This document shows positions 11,986 through 22,329 of a stretch of 64,000 bases of DNA, piece by piece. Numbering within the stretch: the stretch's first letter is position 1; each line of letters starts with the position of its first letter. A program made the translations under genes and the position numbers. The notes under the pieces are model-generated. The model saw only the letters and a list, made by a program, of their open reading frames with translations, ran no database searches and was not told the origin of the DNA. Source of the stretch: Skeletonema tropicum (Eukaryota > Bacillariophyta > Thalassiosirophyceae > Thalassiosirales > Thalassiosiraceae); NCBI GenBank assembly GCA_037178625.1, contig CM074129.1, positions 496,001 through 560,000 on the forward strand. The letters run 5' to 3'.

Positions 11986-13289
11986 TGCAAGATGATGATG
12001 ATGATGAGAAGGAGGAGGAGGAGGAGGAGGAGGAGGAGGAAGGATGTCAAAAGGTTGAGGCGAAGATCAAGCCTGTAGAAGATTTAGAGACAAAATTGGA
12101 GAAGGAGCAGAGGCACGATGATGAGCAGCATCAATATGAGCAAGAGCTACAGCGGCATACGTCAAGACTAGCGGAGAAACGGAAGCAGCAACAGCAACAA
12201 CAGGATGAGTACAAGTCCATCTACGACTTACTATCACAGGGAGTCGCTCCAACGAGCACTAATCCACCTATTCCTCAAGCATTGTCGACAGAGTCGAATT
12301 ATCCGTCGATCAAAGAGACTATGAGCAAAGTATTCTCCATAAGAACAGAGGGAAGAAAAAGTGATGATCACGGTTCTGTCAACAAAGGAATCGCTCCAGC
12401 GAGTTCAATTCCACAAGAAGTGTCGACAGAATCGTATCTTCCTTCCATCAAAGAGACCATGAGCAAAGTATTCTCCGTAAGAAAAGAGGGCAATCGAGAC
12501 AACCAAAGTTCTGTCGACAGAGACAAGCCTCTTGCAGAGATTACCATTAATGTAAAGGAGTCTCAGAAAGAAGAAAACTCGCGCTTAGTTCTGAGCATAA
12601 TAAAGAAGACCTTGCGCTTAGTTCTGAGCATAATAAAGCATTGCATCGTATAGATGAAGAGAGAAGTTGTGACGACATCTTTCATGGTCTTGACAACGAT
12701 GATGAAGCTGCAATTCAGACTGCCAAGCATCTTTCTCCATGTAGTGAAGACACAAGCATCTTCGGCAGTATAGCAGATACAACGACTATGACAAAAGAGA
12801 AACGGAAAAACAATACTACGAAGCGCCCCTTGTCTAGTCTTGTCATCAAGAGAAGAAGCAAGAGAAAGCAGAATGGAGCATTGAATGAACAAGATCTTTC
12901 TCCGTGTACTGAAGACACAAGCATCTTTTCTAATCTGGGTTCATTTGACAAAGATATGATGATCAAGTTCTATCTCCTTGCACTCAAGACTCAGCATATT
13001 TTCGAATCTTGGCATCAAGACAAGAAAGAAGAGAAAAAAGAAAGGGAATGGAGCATTGACTATAGGAAGCAGCATTAGTTTTGAAAGCATTGGAATGTCC
13101 TCGTTAAAAGAGGAGAGCAAAAGTCCAGTATTGAGACAGTGTGGTTGTCACATGTGCAGTTCTGCGGCGGAAATCGAGAAGGAGATGGACAATATAAGAA
13201 GAGAATTGCACTCATTTGATCTTGTGATGCCTACCTTGCTCATGGATTACTTGGTGCTTCGCACTGGGATAATGTCATGTCCAGAATAA
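11982..13289 (+). pseudogene. Acidic/Lys-rich linker of ankyrin gene, broken over three frames
   Basis: Open frames follow each other without strand change: 11982-12653, then a frame from about 12575 to 13078, then 12978-13289. The first begins with poly-Asp/Glu coded by GAT and GAG runs, then has a Gln/Glu coiled-coil-like stretch and two copies of PSIKETMSKVFS (near 12304 and 12452). The second has two LSPC.EDTSIF copies. Near 12575 both frames code across duplicated DNA (cttagttctgagcataataaag twice), consistent with a one-base indel. It links the two ankyrin segments, so I read it as one decayed or mis-phased gene. Confidence 0.4.
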
Positions 13290-13987
13290 GGGACGCGCCA
13301 TCCGAAGTGAAGGCTTGGGCTCAGAAAAAGGTGAATGATAAGGTGGTCCTTGATGTCTTGCCACTGCATGCAGCAATAGTTTTGGGCGCTCCGTCGGATG
13401 TAATCATAGCCCTTCTCAATGCCTATCCGTCCGGAGCTGGAGAGATTGACGGTAATCGATCTTTTCCCATACATTTGGTGGCGTCATGTTTGAGTCGTAT
13501 AGGGAGAGGAGATCTTATAGTTAATCACTTGCTCAATGCCTTCCGTAGCGGCAAGCATGCAGTCGATGCCAATGGACGTACTCCAAGCGATATTGTTTCC
13601 ATCGTTAGCACCTCTCTTGGTCATAGAAAAGATGATACGAGGATAGAAGCCAATTTTTCTGTCAGCCACGAATCCCTAGAATCAAACGTCACATTGAAAA
13701 TCACATTTGAAGAGGATGCTGCGTTTGCACATCTTGTTGAGAAGGCGATGACTAATTTGAACATGTCACTCAAGTATCAATATTCATTTCTTCGTCAAGC
13801 ATCCGCGAGAGGGATTGAAACAATTGATGACTTGTTGATGGCAGATGGCGATTTTTTGGATACTCTATTTAGCGAGAAAGAATTGACAGTGGAGTTGAGA
13901 CGATTGTTGTCATTATTCATTGAAGGCAGAGGGTGTAAGTACATAATTGTTGGACAGCGACGTTATGGACACTCTCTCTTGTGGTGA
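13277..13987 (+). CDS. Ankyrin-repeat protein, C-terminal portion
   Basis: A 236-residue frame with ankyrin-type units: LPLHAAIVLGAP.DVIIALLNAYP and FPIHLVAS, then a third unit ending HAVDANGRTPSDI. An unrelated helical C-terminus follows. The same frame stays open upstream to 13220 and adds LLGASHWDNV, a usual lead-in for this diatom ankyrin type, so the true coding start is before the ATG at 13277. No acceptor site fits between the TGA at 13217-13219 and that lead-in, which favours a frameshift over an intron. Protein-binding role inferred. Confidence 0.5.
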   Translation: MSRIRDAPSEVKAWAQKKVNDKVVLDVLPLHAAIVLGAPSDVIIALLNAYPSGAGEIDGNRSFPIHLVASCLSRIGRGDLIVNHLLNAFRSGKHAVDANGRTPSDIVSIVSTSLGHRKDDTRIEANFSVSHESLESNVTLKITFEEDAAFAHLVEKAMTNLNMSLKYQYSFLRQASARGIETIDDLLMADGDFLDTLFSEKELTVELRRLLSLFIEGRGCKYIIVGQRRYGHSLLW

Positions 13988-14379
13988 GGAATTTGCTAGT
14001 TGAAAGTTAGTTATAGTACCAGTAGTGATGTTATGTAGGTAACAGTGTCTATCTAACACTAGTTTACTGTTACGTAGAAGTTGCAAAGGCCCGCCCCGTG
14101 CGTAGGTAAGCTCTATTGAGGAGCGAGGAGGATCGAGGACAAGTGCACGCACATCGACACGAATGTATACGAAGTTGAAACACAAAAGGAAATGTATGTA
14201 GATGTGTTTAGTAACATCCGATGTCTGCCATCAAAACAAAGCAGGCTGGCCTAGCACATCATAAGAGACGGATTATAGACCGATTGTGATACCAAAATGG
14301 TTAGTCCTATTGTACATCTATCACGTCATCTTAACTTAATTGATCAACTAATTATTTACCTCAGTTACGACGAGGCTGT
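13988..14379. other. Spacer without a recognisable gene
   Basis: Nothing supported in this stretch on either strand. Confidence 0.4.
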
Positions 14380-15180
14380 TGCTTTCCTCTTCCTCGACGA
14401 AAGACGCAATTCTTTAGACCATGTACTGACTGACCAAGTGCCATGACCCTTCTATGAAAAGAGAGATGGATGCTCCTGCTTCAAGTAGCTTTGGCAGCTT
14501 CAAAGGAGTCACTGATGATCTGCGATGATGGAGCGCTGGGAAACGGCACAAATAACTCAAGCCAAGAGCATCAACACTGATGGGTCGGCCTTGCAATTCC
14601 ACTGTGTCACCGAACTCACCCAAATTAGGATCCCACCCGGTGTTCCTTCTTCTATCGCCCACTTAGCTATGTCCGAATAGAGATCAATTCCAATCAGGTC
14701 CGCCTCCTTCTCCTCAATTTGGTTGTTTTGTTTTGCAACGGTTTTCTCTCGTTTCATGCTTTCAATGTAGGCATTCATTTCATCACGATACTCTTGACTT
14801 ACATGAGAGCCCCCGGAGTACTCTGAGCACTTCAATATCGCATCAGCATCATGGTATTTTCTGTAAGGAGTAAGCGGTCCCGGTGCGACTACCGCTGGGA
14901 CAAACTCCTATATCGTCTATTCTAACAACTGTTTCGTTTTGGCTTCATCTTTCCACTTCTTTCAATGGCTGCAAAATGCCGTCATAGGCTCGCTAATCAA
15001 GCGATCGTAATGAAAGTCCCGTTTTGCTTTGTAGTAAAAGCGAGATGGATCGGCTTTCATTTCCGGAGTTAAGTTGTACACAACTTCTCTGTAGTAGTCG
15101 GGCATATGTTTTTCGAAATAATCTATTGTTTCCTAGATTCGATTCCTATATTCAGGGAGATGTTTTATCACATGGCGTCT
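14380..15180 (-). pseudogene. Decayed tyrosine-recombinase-like gene
   Basis: Read on the minus strand, pieces in different frames follow one order. HMPDYYREVVYNLTPEM and SRFYYKAKRDFHYDRLI come from about 15110-14990. YRKYHDADAILKCSEYSGG and EMNAYIESMKRE come from about 14865-14740. A QWN-type core lies near 14600. The order resembles a diatom family of YR-type (Crypton-like) proteins, and its LQWN core parallels the LDWNLMNRS segment of the element at 52.3-54.1 kb. Several stops and shifts make it non-functional. The family call rests on remembered patterns and needs a profile search. Confidence 0.4.
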
Positions 15181-15532
15181 AGTCTCAGTACTGCGGCTTC
15201 TTGATCTGCACTTAAACGAAAAGAAGACGCGCCGGTGGATGCAGCGTCTGGCGCAGCCGTTTGATGCCGCAACTCTCTTCGTCGACGAGCAGCCATAACC
15301 AACCCAGACGTGATGTTGTTGTTGGTATGCGTTGTTCGGCTTATTTTTTGCTGATATTCTTATTATTGCTGTACAACTACCCTTTACTACGTCGTCTTAT
15401 CATGTGTAGCATGTTGATGTTGGCGTTGAGGGGAGTAGCGCCATCGTGTCATGATGCCGCTGTTGGGAATGCTTGGTTTTCTTGTCGGAAAAATGAGAAT
15501 GACTGTAGCTCTTTTGTTAGCACTCTCCGCAC

Positions 15533-16094
15533 CAGGGCTTTGCACCCGAGTTCGCACCCATACCCGATACCCGAGGTTTTTGGCTCGGGTACGGGTAAAT
15601 ACCCGATACCCGACACCCGTAAAAAGTCCCCCCTCGGGTATTACCCGATACCCGATACCCGAGTAAAATACCCATGATTTCGGGTATGGGTATTTCGTGA
15701 TTTTCGTGTGGAAAAAGGTCGGTTTAGGGGCCATTTTAGACCAAAGTACTTAGGTTTTACACGTAAAAGATCCAATACTTCTTCAAATCGGGCGAGCTGC
15801 CCCGATTTCGGAAAGATTTTATCTCAAGTTCCAAATTCAAAAAGCTCCTTTCGAGCGTTGGCGAAATGAGTCACCAAAATTTTTCTCTAAGTACCCAACA
15901 ATTTCGCTAAAATTGGTAGGAATTAGTACCATGGTCGCTAAAACAAATACCCATACCCAATACCCGATACCCGAGTATTTTGACTCGGGTTTCGGGTATA
16001 ATATACCCGATACCCATACCCGATGCCCCTTTTCCAGGGATACCCATACCCGTACCCGTACCCGACGGGATTTTCCCTCGGGTGCAAAACCCTG
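15533..16094. mobile_element. Non-autonomous hAT-type element (MITE) filled with TACCCGA repeats
   Basis: The ends are inverted repeats: CAGGGCTTTGCACCCGAG at 15533 and, as its complement, CTCGGGTGCAAAACCCTG ending at 16094 (17 of 18 match). An exact 8-bp direct repeat CTCCGCAC flanks the element at 15525-15532 and 16095-16102. Eight-base duplications and CAGGG ends are hallmarks of hAT elements. The outer 130-140 bp on each side is dense in CCCGATA / TATCGGG runs in both orientations. No transposase frame lies inside, so it would need a partner element. Confidence 0.85.
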
Positions 16095-16102
16095 CTCCGC
16101 AC

Positions 16103-16565
16103 TCTCTGGCTCAGAATTAGATAGTCGGTTCTCATTTTCTCAACTAGCTAAATCGGACTCTCAGGCAAGGAGAACTTTTTTACTAACTAATTTGTGTGCT
16201 TTTGTGTGTAAACTCTCAGCTAGAAGTCCGATTTTGATAGTCAAAGTAACTAGCAACTGGCGGAGTTTGCGGAATTCTGACTATCAAAGTCGGCTGGACT
16301 CTAGAGAGAGTGTACAATACTGGCTCTGGCTTCTCCTTTTCGTATTTACGGGCTTTTGGATACTTTTTGTGCTAACGCCCACGCGGCCCATGTCCTTTCA
16401 TCAGCCATAAAATCATGACATAAAGCAAGCAAGCAAGCACATGAAGTTGTTGCGTCAAGCTACAAGGCAGAAGGTGCAGCTGACAAAGAAGACATCCTAT
16501 TTCTCAGTCTCAGATTACAGCGTTGAGATTCTGAGTTGTGCTGCTACATCTAATTCTTCGAATTG
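16103..16565. other. Spacer between MITE and DDE element
   Basis: No supported gene. A short frame starting at 16441 runs into the left end of the next element and is probably chance. Confidence 0.4.
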
Positions 16566-17061
16566 CTATATCCATGATGAGATTTTAAACCGCGAAAAAA
16601 TTTTAGAAGTTCTCGAGAGTCCCAAAATGGGACGCTCGGTGAATAATTGCTGTAATGACCCAAAAAAGTTTACAGACGCCTTCTACACACTCTTGTGATC
16701 AATACCATGTGCTTAGGTTGTTCAATTTTGTCATTGGTAGTCTCTAGGCACCGTTATTAGTAGATACAATTTTCGTGGATTTTTAGAGGAAAAATGAGAA
16801 TTTTGAATATACATAAAATGGGCATTCTATGGAGCTCGACAGCCCGAAAATGCTTCCATTGCACGTCTACACCTTCGCTACAATGAATGGGGGGTATGGA
16901 GGAAGAGTTTGTCACTGTGTACTGGCTGGATACTATGCTCTATGTAATGAATATTTATGTTCATGTGATATGTATCTATTCTCGTGTATCTCTTGTCCCG
17001 GTCCCACCCGTGAACTTCTCATGCTGTTTCACTTCCCATTATCGTATATATTGTTATTGTA

Positions 17062-18864
17062 TCATTTGCTCACGTAACGATGGCTTCTCTTGCGGCCATT
17101 GTGTTGATCATTTTCGTCATCGCTATCTGACTCCTCATCCGACTCGCTATCTGACTCCTCATCCGACTCGCTATCCGACTCCTCATCCGACTCGCTATCC
17201 GACTCCTCATCTGACCCGCTATCCGACAGGACATCTTCTTCTTCGCTTTCACCTACACTATTGTCTTCGTCCTTCCCTTCTTTGATTGTCTTCAACTTGC
17301 CCTTCTTCCTGATTGTCTTCAACTTGCCCTTCTTCTTCTTCTTCATCATTCCCTTCTTCTTTGTGTTTGCTTCCGATCTATTCCCTCTAGCCATTGCAAG
17401 TATCTGATGTTTGTTGCTTTCGGTATAGGTTTCCCATGCTTCACGATGTAAAGCATGATAGCAAGTCCACTGGCAAACGGCAGTCTCGTGGACCAAGTCT
17501 GAACTCCTTCTTACCCGACGCAAAGCACCAGTCTTCCGATTTAGGATTGGTGTTTTGACTGAAAAGTTCTTTGGATGCTTCTTGTTATTCTTCTTCGCAG
17601 ATGGTGCAGAGAAGCAGCAAAACCGGCGGCATCCAAGACACATGTAGTCAGTCCTCTTGCCGCAGTGCTCACACAAACGTCGAGTGCGTTCGTCTACCTT
17701 CTTCTTCTTCCTCTTCTTCTGCCCGTCGACCACTACACCAATAGACTCTACCTTGGCCAAGTAGATTCCTAAACATTGCTTGCATCGTTCTACATGAGTT
17801 TGCACTGGTTTCTGCCTACTTGTCCTTGGTGTTTGTCCAGACACAACTGCAGGCGCAGGCAACCCAGGAGCTTGGGGTGTCCTCTGCTTTGCTGTACTGC
17901 GACTGCGAGGCCTTCTCTCCAGTTCATGAACAGGTGCCACAGTCTGCTGCGGCAAAAGTGTAAATGGCTCCATTGGAAGCGGTGTTTCCGTGCTCTCTAC
18001 TCCAGTGGTACAAGCTGCTGCTTCAAAAAGTGTCTGGTCCATATGGGCCAGGACGACATCCAACAGCATATCGATCGCCAAGTCGATAGAATCCTCAAAG
18101 GCGGCGCGCTTGTTGTTGGCATTCCTACAATGAGCCAACGTTGGATACGGAAAGTCCATTTTTACATTGCACCACTGATTACCACGATGGAAAGCGACAC
18201 CAAAGTACATCAACATCCGAGCCACCGTCACGTTGTTTTCACTTCGTTGACCAAGCCTCTCCTGAAGTCTATCCAAAAGATCCGTAATAGTATCACCACC
18301 TCCCTTAAATGCATTCCAAAAAGATGTGAGGCCAGCATCAAAGCGAATGATTGGTGGAAGAGGGAAGAGAGTAGTGGTAGACTGTGGACATGTTGGATCA
18401 TCATCCGTCACATTGATATTGATAGCTCTCCAAAGAGTGACTGCTGACATGAATGCAACTTCATCCATCTTCAAGTACTTCAAAGCCTTGGACTTTTTGA
18501 AAGAATCTATCCAGCCATCGGGTGGATCTGGTACTCTTTTACCAGGTTTGTAAATCCACTGCAGGTGATCTCTGTAAATTCCAACACAGATCTTAGTGTA
18601 CAACTCGATGTACCCAGTTGGAAATGCGAACATGTACATGGCCATGAGCGAAGTGTCGTTGCCAATGAGAAAAAAGCACCGATTACATTCATAGGTAGAA
18701 ACATGATGAAGTATTTGCACCCTCTCATCAGCGTCTGGCACACATCTGTGGAAAAGATCCAAATGCGTTGGTTGAGTTCGAATTGCCATCTGTACCAAGT
18801 ACGCTTTGTGTGTACCCATATCAACCTCACAAATATTCATATCATCCTCCAGAGGCGTAGACAC
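17062..18864 (-). CDS. DDE transposase C-terminal part with zinc-ribbon-like domain
   Basis: A 600-residue frame, coding-like up to about 18900. Its N-terminal reading (EAINKEYVS) continues the upstream transposase frame, which stops at 18884 in another phase, so a one-base shift separates them. Visible parts are a helical region with WNAFKGGGD..TDLLDRL, a proline-rich spacer, and a Cys cluster CxxC...CEHCGKRT..CLGC..FCC similar to the zinc ribbon closing PiggyBac-type transposases. A basic stretch follows, then a C-terminal acidic tail with ESDEESDS repeats (24-bp units at 17128-17222). Role inferred: DNA transposition in the nucleus. Confidence 0.55.
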   Translation of the reverse strand: MSTPLEDDMNICEVDMGTHKAYLVQMAIRTQPTHLDLFHRCVPDADERVQILHHVSTYECNRCFFLIGNDTSLMAMYMFAFPTGYIELYTKICVGIYRDHLQWIYKPGKRVPDPPDGWIDSFKKSKALKYLKMDEVAFMSAVTLWRAININVTDDDPTCPQSTTTLFPLPPIIRFDAGLTSFWNAFKGGGDTITDLLDRLQERLGQRSENNVTVARMLMYFGVAFHRGNQWCNVKMDFPYPTLAHCRNANNKRAAFEDSIDLAIDMLLDVVLAHMDQTLFEAAACTTGVESTETPLPMEPFTLLPQQTVAPVHELERRPRSRSTAKQRTPQAPGLPAPAVVSGQTPRTSRQKPVQTHVERCKQCLGIYLAKVESIGVVVDGQKKRKKKKVDERTRRLCEHCGKRTDYMCLGCRRFCCFSAPSAKKNNKKHPKNFSVKTPILNRKTGALRRVRRSSDLVHETAVCQWTCYHALHREAWETYTESNKHQILAMARGNRSEANTKKKGMMKKKKKGKLKTIRKKGKLKTIKEGKDEDNSVGESEEEDVLSDSGSDEESDSESDEESDSESDEESDSESDEESDSDDENDQHNGRKRSHRYVSK

Positions 18865-18883
18865 ATACTCTTTATTAATAGCC

Positions 18884-20716
18884 TCAATAAGAGTAGACTG
18901 CTTCTACGACATCTTCACCAAAAACCTCGACACAAATATCAAAAGCTTGCTTCATGAATGGCTTCTCGGCGCGGTGACCCAGTGCGGCGTATTTGGCTTG
19001 CCCCTCATCATTCCCTTTCCGCAGTGGTTTCATAAAAGAGCTTCTTGCAAGTTCAGTGATTGCTGCATGTTCCCCAGTAAAAACATCTTCATCTTGATCA
19101 TTGGCATGTACTCCATCCACATTCTCCGCTTCATGCAATGCACCCGCCAATCTCTGACGCACAATGTCAACCCTTCCGCTCCAGGAGATGTTTGGTAAGC
19201 CACCATGGCTCTGATGAAACTCCTTCATCTCCTTTAGAGTCATAAACTTGACGACTCGCTGCACCCGGGTACAGTCTACCCAACTGCTGAGTAGTTGTCT
19301 ACGATATTCCGCACTACTCCCAAGCTTGGCTCCTTCTATCTTGCCGATAATTGCAATCATTTCCTCGTCAGTAGCTGAATTTTGTATATAATCCAAACCC
19401 TCGCTCCTCCGCAAATTTTCAAAGGCGTCACTTTGGTCGGGCCCACAAAATGTGTCAACAAATAGATCCGCAAAGTTATCAATCTTTTCAATGTGCTCAA
19501 TGTCATCAATATCTTCGTCTTCACTTCGTATGTTGCTCTCACTACTATCACTACTATCATCGCACTCACTGCTATCACTGCTATCATTGCACTCATCTCT
19601 CTCATCGACATCACTACTCTCACAATTATCGCACTCATCTCTCTCACCGACATCATCATTATTATCAGCAGATACATCCTCTTCAAAGGTAAAACCTGCT
19701 TCTATCCAATCTTCTTCTGTTGCCTGTTCTCTCTCCTTTCCAACAAGTAGTGCACCAATTGATTCATCATCAATTGATATCTCTTCCTCGGAATCATCGG
19801 CATCGTCCTCCACTTCTTCCTCGTTATCATCTGGGTCTTCCTCTACAGGTAGAAGATTCGACAGACCTAGAATTTTCAACATCTTATAATAGTCAGCATA
19901 CTGTGCATGGCCCGGACGGATAGTTGGTGCTATGGCTCTAATCACTCGGCCATTGGCAGATGATGTGAGAGAAAACATCCTCATCACTCTCCATCCTTCT
20001 TCACAATATCCTACGGTCAAAGGCGACACTTTCTGCCGAAGAATTTCAGGATGATCACCTTGACGCTGCCCAACTATCAGTTTGAATGCTCTCATGTCAT
20101 TTTCTTCTCCGGGATGAGCGTAATCATCCTCCTCTAAAGATAGGAACTCTTTGTAACTCTTTGCTGCTGCAGCACTTGATATCTTAGCATCCATGGTGTG
20201 ACTATGATGCATTGAAGACCCCATTAATGCAACCGTCGAGCTCCTACCATTCCTGAAAGCCCAAGCAGACATCTGAAAGTGGTTACCAGATCTATCGAAA
20301 GAGTGACGCACCGTTTTCCAGTGGATAGCCATCGGGCCGCTGTTGTAGATGAATTTCTGGCCTTTCCTTTCTTTCTTTGGTTTAGTTGCTCCAAAAATAA
20401 AGGGGAAACTTGCCTGCCGCATGAACGTACCAGCAACATCAGCACCAAGAGAACCTGCGTAAAGGAGCAGATCAGCTGTCCAATAGCCACGGTCGAGAAG
20501 AAATGCTACCTTGTTTGTGAGGTTGGGTGTCTCCTCATCTGTATTGGAAAAATTGAAGATCTTCTCCACAAGGGCCTTGAAAGCGGTGTTTTGGCCTCTT
20601 CTACGCATCATGGCACAAATTGGGAAACCCGATGCTGTGTTGACAGCAGCATCAAGAGCTTGCCCTGTAGCGTTGTCACGAAAGAAACGGACTCTCTTGA
20701 TCTTATTGTTATCATT
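18884..20716 (-). CDS. DDE transposase catalytic part (continues across the gypsy insertion)
   Basis: Coding runs from 20716 to a stop at 18884 (610 residues). At its 5' side it joins exactly in frame to 26562-27275 when the LTR element and one 5-bp target copy are removed. VRFFRDN and a LLDRGYW motif early in this part look like strands around a second catalytic Asp. GADVAGTF and SFPFIFG follow, as in large eukaryotic DDE transposases. A very acidic stretch (19450-19860) follows. The frame ends in VVEAVYSY, whereas the shifted frame continues the protein at 18.9 kb. PiggyBac-like is my best guess; another DDE family is possible. Confidence 0.55.
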   Translation of the reverse strand, partial: NDNNKIKRVRFFRDNATGQALDAAVNTASGFPICAMMRRRGQNTAFKALVEKIFNFSNTDEETPNLTNKVAFLLDRGYWTADLLLYAGSLGADVAGTFMRQASFPFIFGATKPKKERKGQKFIYNSGPMAIHWKTVRHSFDRSGNHFQMSAWAFRNGRSSTVALMGSSMHHSHTMDAKISSAAAAKSYKEFLSLEEDDYAHPGEENDMRAFKLIVGQRQGDHPEILRQKVSPLTVGYCEEGWRVMRMFSLTSSANGRVIRAIAPTIRPGHAQYADYYKMLKILGLSNLLPVEEDPDDNEEEVEDDADDSEEEISIDDESIGALLVGKEREQATEEDWIEAGFTFEEDVSADNNDDVGERDECDNCESSDVDERDECNDSSDSSECDDSSDSSESNIRSEDEDIDDIEHIEKIDNFADLFVDTFCGPDQSDAFENLRRSEGLDYIQNSATDEEMIAIIGKIEGAKLGSSAEYRRQLLSSWVDCTRVQRVVKFMTLKEMKEFHQSHGGLPNISWSGRVDIVRQRLAGALHEAENVDGVHANDQDEDVFTGEHAAITELARSSFMKPLRKGNDEGQAKYAALGHRAEKPFMKQAFDICVEVFGEDVVEAVYSY

Positions 20717-20721
20717 GAGCG

Positions 20722-20931
20722 TGTCACACCTACGTAGTGTCGGACATCAATCAAATTCATATTTATGTTATCTGGTTTCTCGTTTCTCAATATGTTTCGT
20801 AATCCTCCATCGCCAATGAAAGCAACCGAATCCAAAAACGTTGATCGTTTCCTTTATATTTTAAGTCATAATAATTCTATTCGTTACATCTATTGATCAA
20901 TAATAAGCTCAATTGTTAGCTAGATTGGACA
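20722..20931 (+). repeat. 5' LTR
   Basis: 210 bp starting TGTCACACC and ending ATTGGACA. Identical by eye to the 3' LTR. The following bases (CAGTATTAATACTCCC) do not match a primer-binding site that I recognise. Confidence 0.95.
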
Positions 20932-20982
20932 CAGTATTAATACTCCCATATAAACCAACCAAGAAGAAAAACTACGTACAAA

Positions 20983-22329
20983 ATGAATACCTACAAATCA
21001 AAGAACGCATGGTTGTTTCACACCAGGTACGCTCGGAACGAACTCACCTCCAAAAGTGCAGCAGCGCTCAGGGAGATGCCTCGTTTCGGAAGTAAAAGGA
21101 TCTATGGACTTCGCCCAGATGGAAGCAAGATTGAGGAAGACTTCATTGTGTTCAGGGATAACGCACCTAGTACGGAACTTGAACATTACTTGGGCCAAGC
21201 CGAATCCTACGTCAACATGGCGGATGAATGTCAATGGGCCCCAGCCACTCGCTTCGCCAACTACGGGAAGCTTCTCGATGGACCTGCAAAGAACACGTGG
21301 AGGAAGCTGATGGATGAGGGACATGACTACTGGGATAACAATAATCAAGCGACCGATCAGGACTTCGTGGATGCTCTTGGTGCCTATTTCATCATGTGGA
21401 CAAAACATCCTAACCCCGGTGATGCCTTCGATCAGCACATCCTTCGCATCCAGTACAAACACCAGAAGGAATTCAACCTACCAGTCAAACCAAGCAACTT
21501 CGTGGATCGAATGTCAGAACTTTGGAGATACAGTGAGATGATGCCTCGTATAGGAGCGCAATGTTCCGATATGCAAAAGACTACTGCTCTGATGCTTGGT
21601 CTCCCCGAGGAGGCCAAAGATTTCCTCCAAGATGAGAAGGACGTTGATGTTTATGACCTCCAAGGTAATGGTAACAACGCCCTTGTATGGACCGACGTAA
21701 TGGAGTATCTAGAGGCCTGGTGGTCTCGAGATTACGGCAAGGAAGTCCGAAAGAAGTATCAACAGCAAGAAGAGAAGAAGAGGAAGAGGAAGGATGACGA
21801 CGATGACGATGAAGCCGATGGAGATGGAGGCCAAGATCGACGTCAACGGAAGAAGAAGAAGAATAACCGCAATAAGAGCGGTCGCAATGGCAATGGGAAC
21901 AACAGTAACAACACCAACAACGGCAAGGAGTTCCACTCCAAGCAATGTTCAATTCATCCTGATCACAACCATAAGTGGAAAGACTGTATCTATTGTTTCA
22001 ACGGGTCTAATTTCAAGAAGGAGCTTGCTGAGAAGTTCTATCAAGGCAAAACCAGGACGTCTGCCCCATATTGGTGGAAGAAAGGTTATGAGCATCGTTT
22101 CAAGAGCAACGAGCAAGAACCCCCGCAACAGCAACATGGATCTTACCTCGTAGCTCCTCAACAACCTGCTCAACTACCTCCAGCTCCAGTTCCCCAAGCA
22201 CCTCCGCAACCAGCTCCAATGTTTGCTACGTCTGCAGCAACAGCTCCGTCAGCACCTGTTCAACAGCAACTTTATTCCATCCAAGTTAATGCCCAAGGTC
22301 AACGAGTCTTCGTCCCTCATCAGGCCTGA
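20983..22329 (+). CDS. gag: Gag protein of gypsy element
   Basis: 448 residues from an ATG 52 bp after the 5' LTR. The capsid-like region includes WRKLMDEG and a helical segment around residues 60-220. A basic Lys/Arg/Asn tract follows, then one zinc-knuckle-like site CSIHPDHNHKWKDC near residues 322-335. Its ligand spacing, C-x2-H-x4-H-x4-C, has His where the usual knuckle has the second Cys. A Pro/Gln-rich tail ends at TGA 22327-22329. The frame continues open into pol after that stop. Gag would package element RNA in cytoplasmic particles. Confidence 0.85.
   Translation: MNTYKSKNAWLFHTRYARNELTSKSAAALREMPRFGSKRIYGLRPDGSKIEEDFIVFRDNAPSTELEHYLGQAESYVNMADECQWAPATRFANYGKLLDGPAKNTWRKLMDEGHDYWDNNNQATDQDFVDALGAYFIMWTKHPNPGDAFDQHILRIQYKHQKEFNLPVKPSNFVDRMSELWRYSEMMPRIGAQCSDMQKTTALMLGLPEEAKDFLQDEKDVDVYDLQGNGNNALVWTDVMEYLEAWWSRDYGKEVRKKYQQQEEKKRKRKDDDDDDEADGDGGQDRRQRKKKKNNRNKSGRNGNGNNSNNTNNGKEFHSKQCSIHPDHNHKWKDCIYCFNGSNFKKELAEKFYQGKTRTSAPYWWKKGYEHRFKSNEQEPPQQQHGSYLVAPQQPAQLPPAPVPQAPPQPAPMFATSAATAPSAPVQQQLYSIQVNAQGQRVFVPHQA

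Noticed and set aside
13078..13277. An intron joining the two ankyrin frames
   Set aside because: No GT-AG pair in this span gives an open join to the LLGASHWDNV lead-in.
16441..16698. 85-codon plus frame
   Set aside because: It runs across the inverted end of the DDE element and has no recognisable features.
19450..19889. Ser- and His-rich frames on the plus strand
   Set aside because: They are the antisense of the acidic Asp/Ser codons of the transposase.
21581..21952. Minus-strand Cys/Ser-rich frames
   Set aside because: Antisense of the Lys/Asp/Asn-rich part of Gag.
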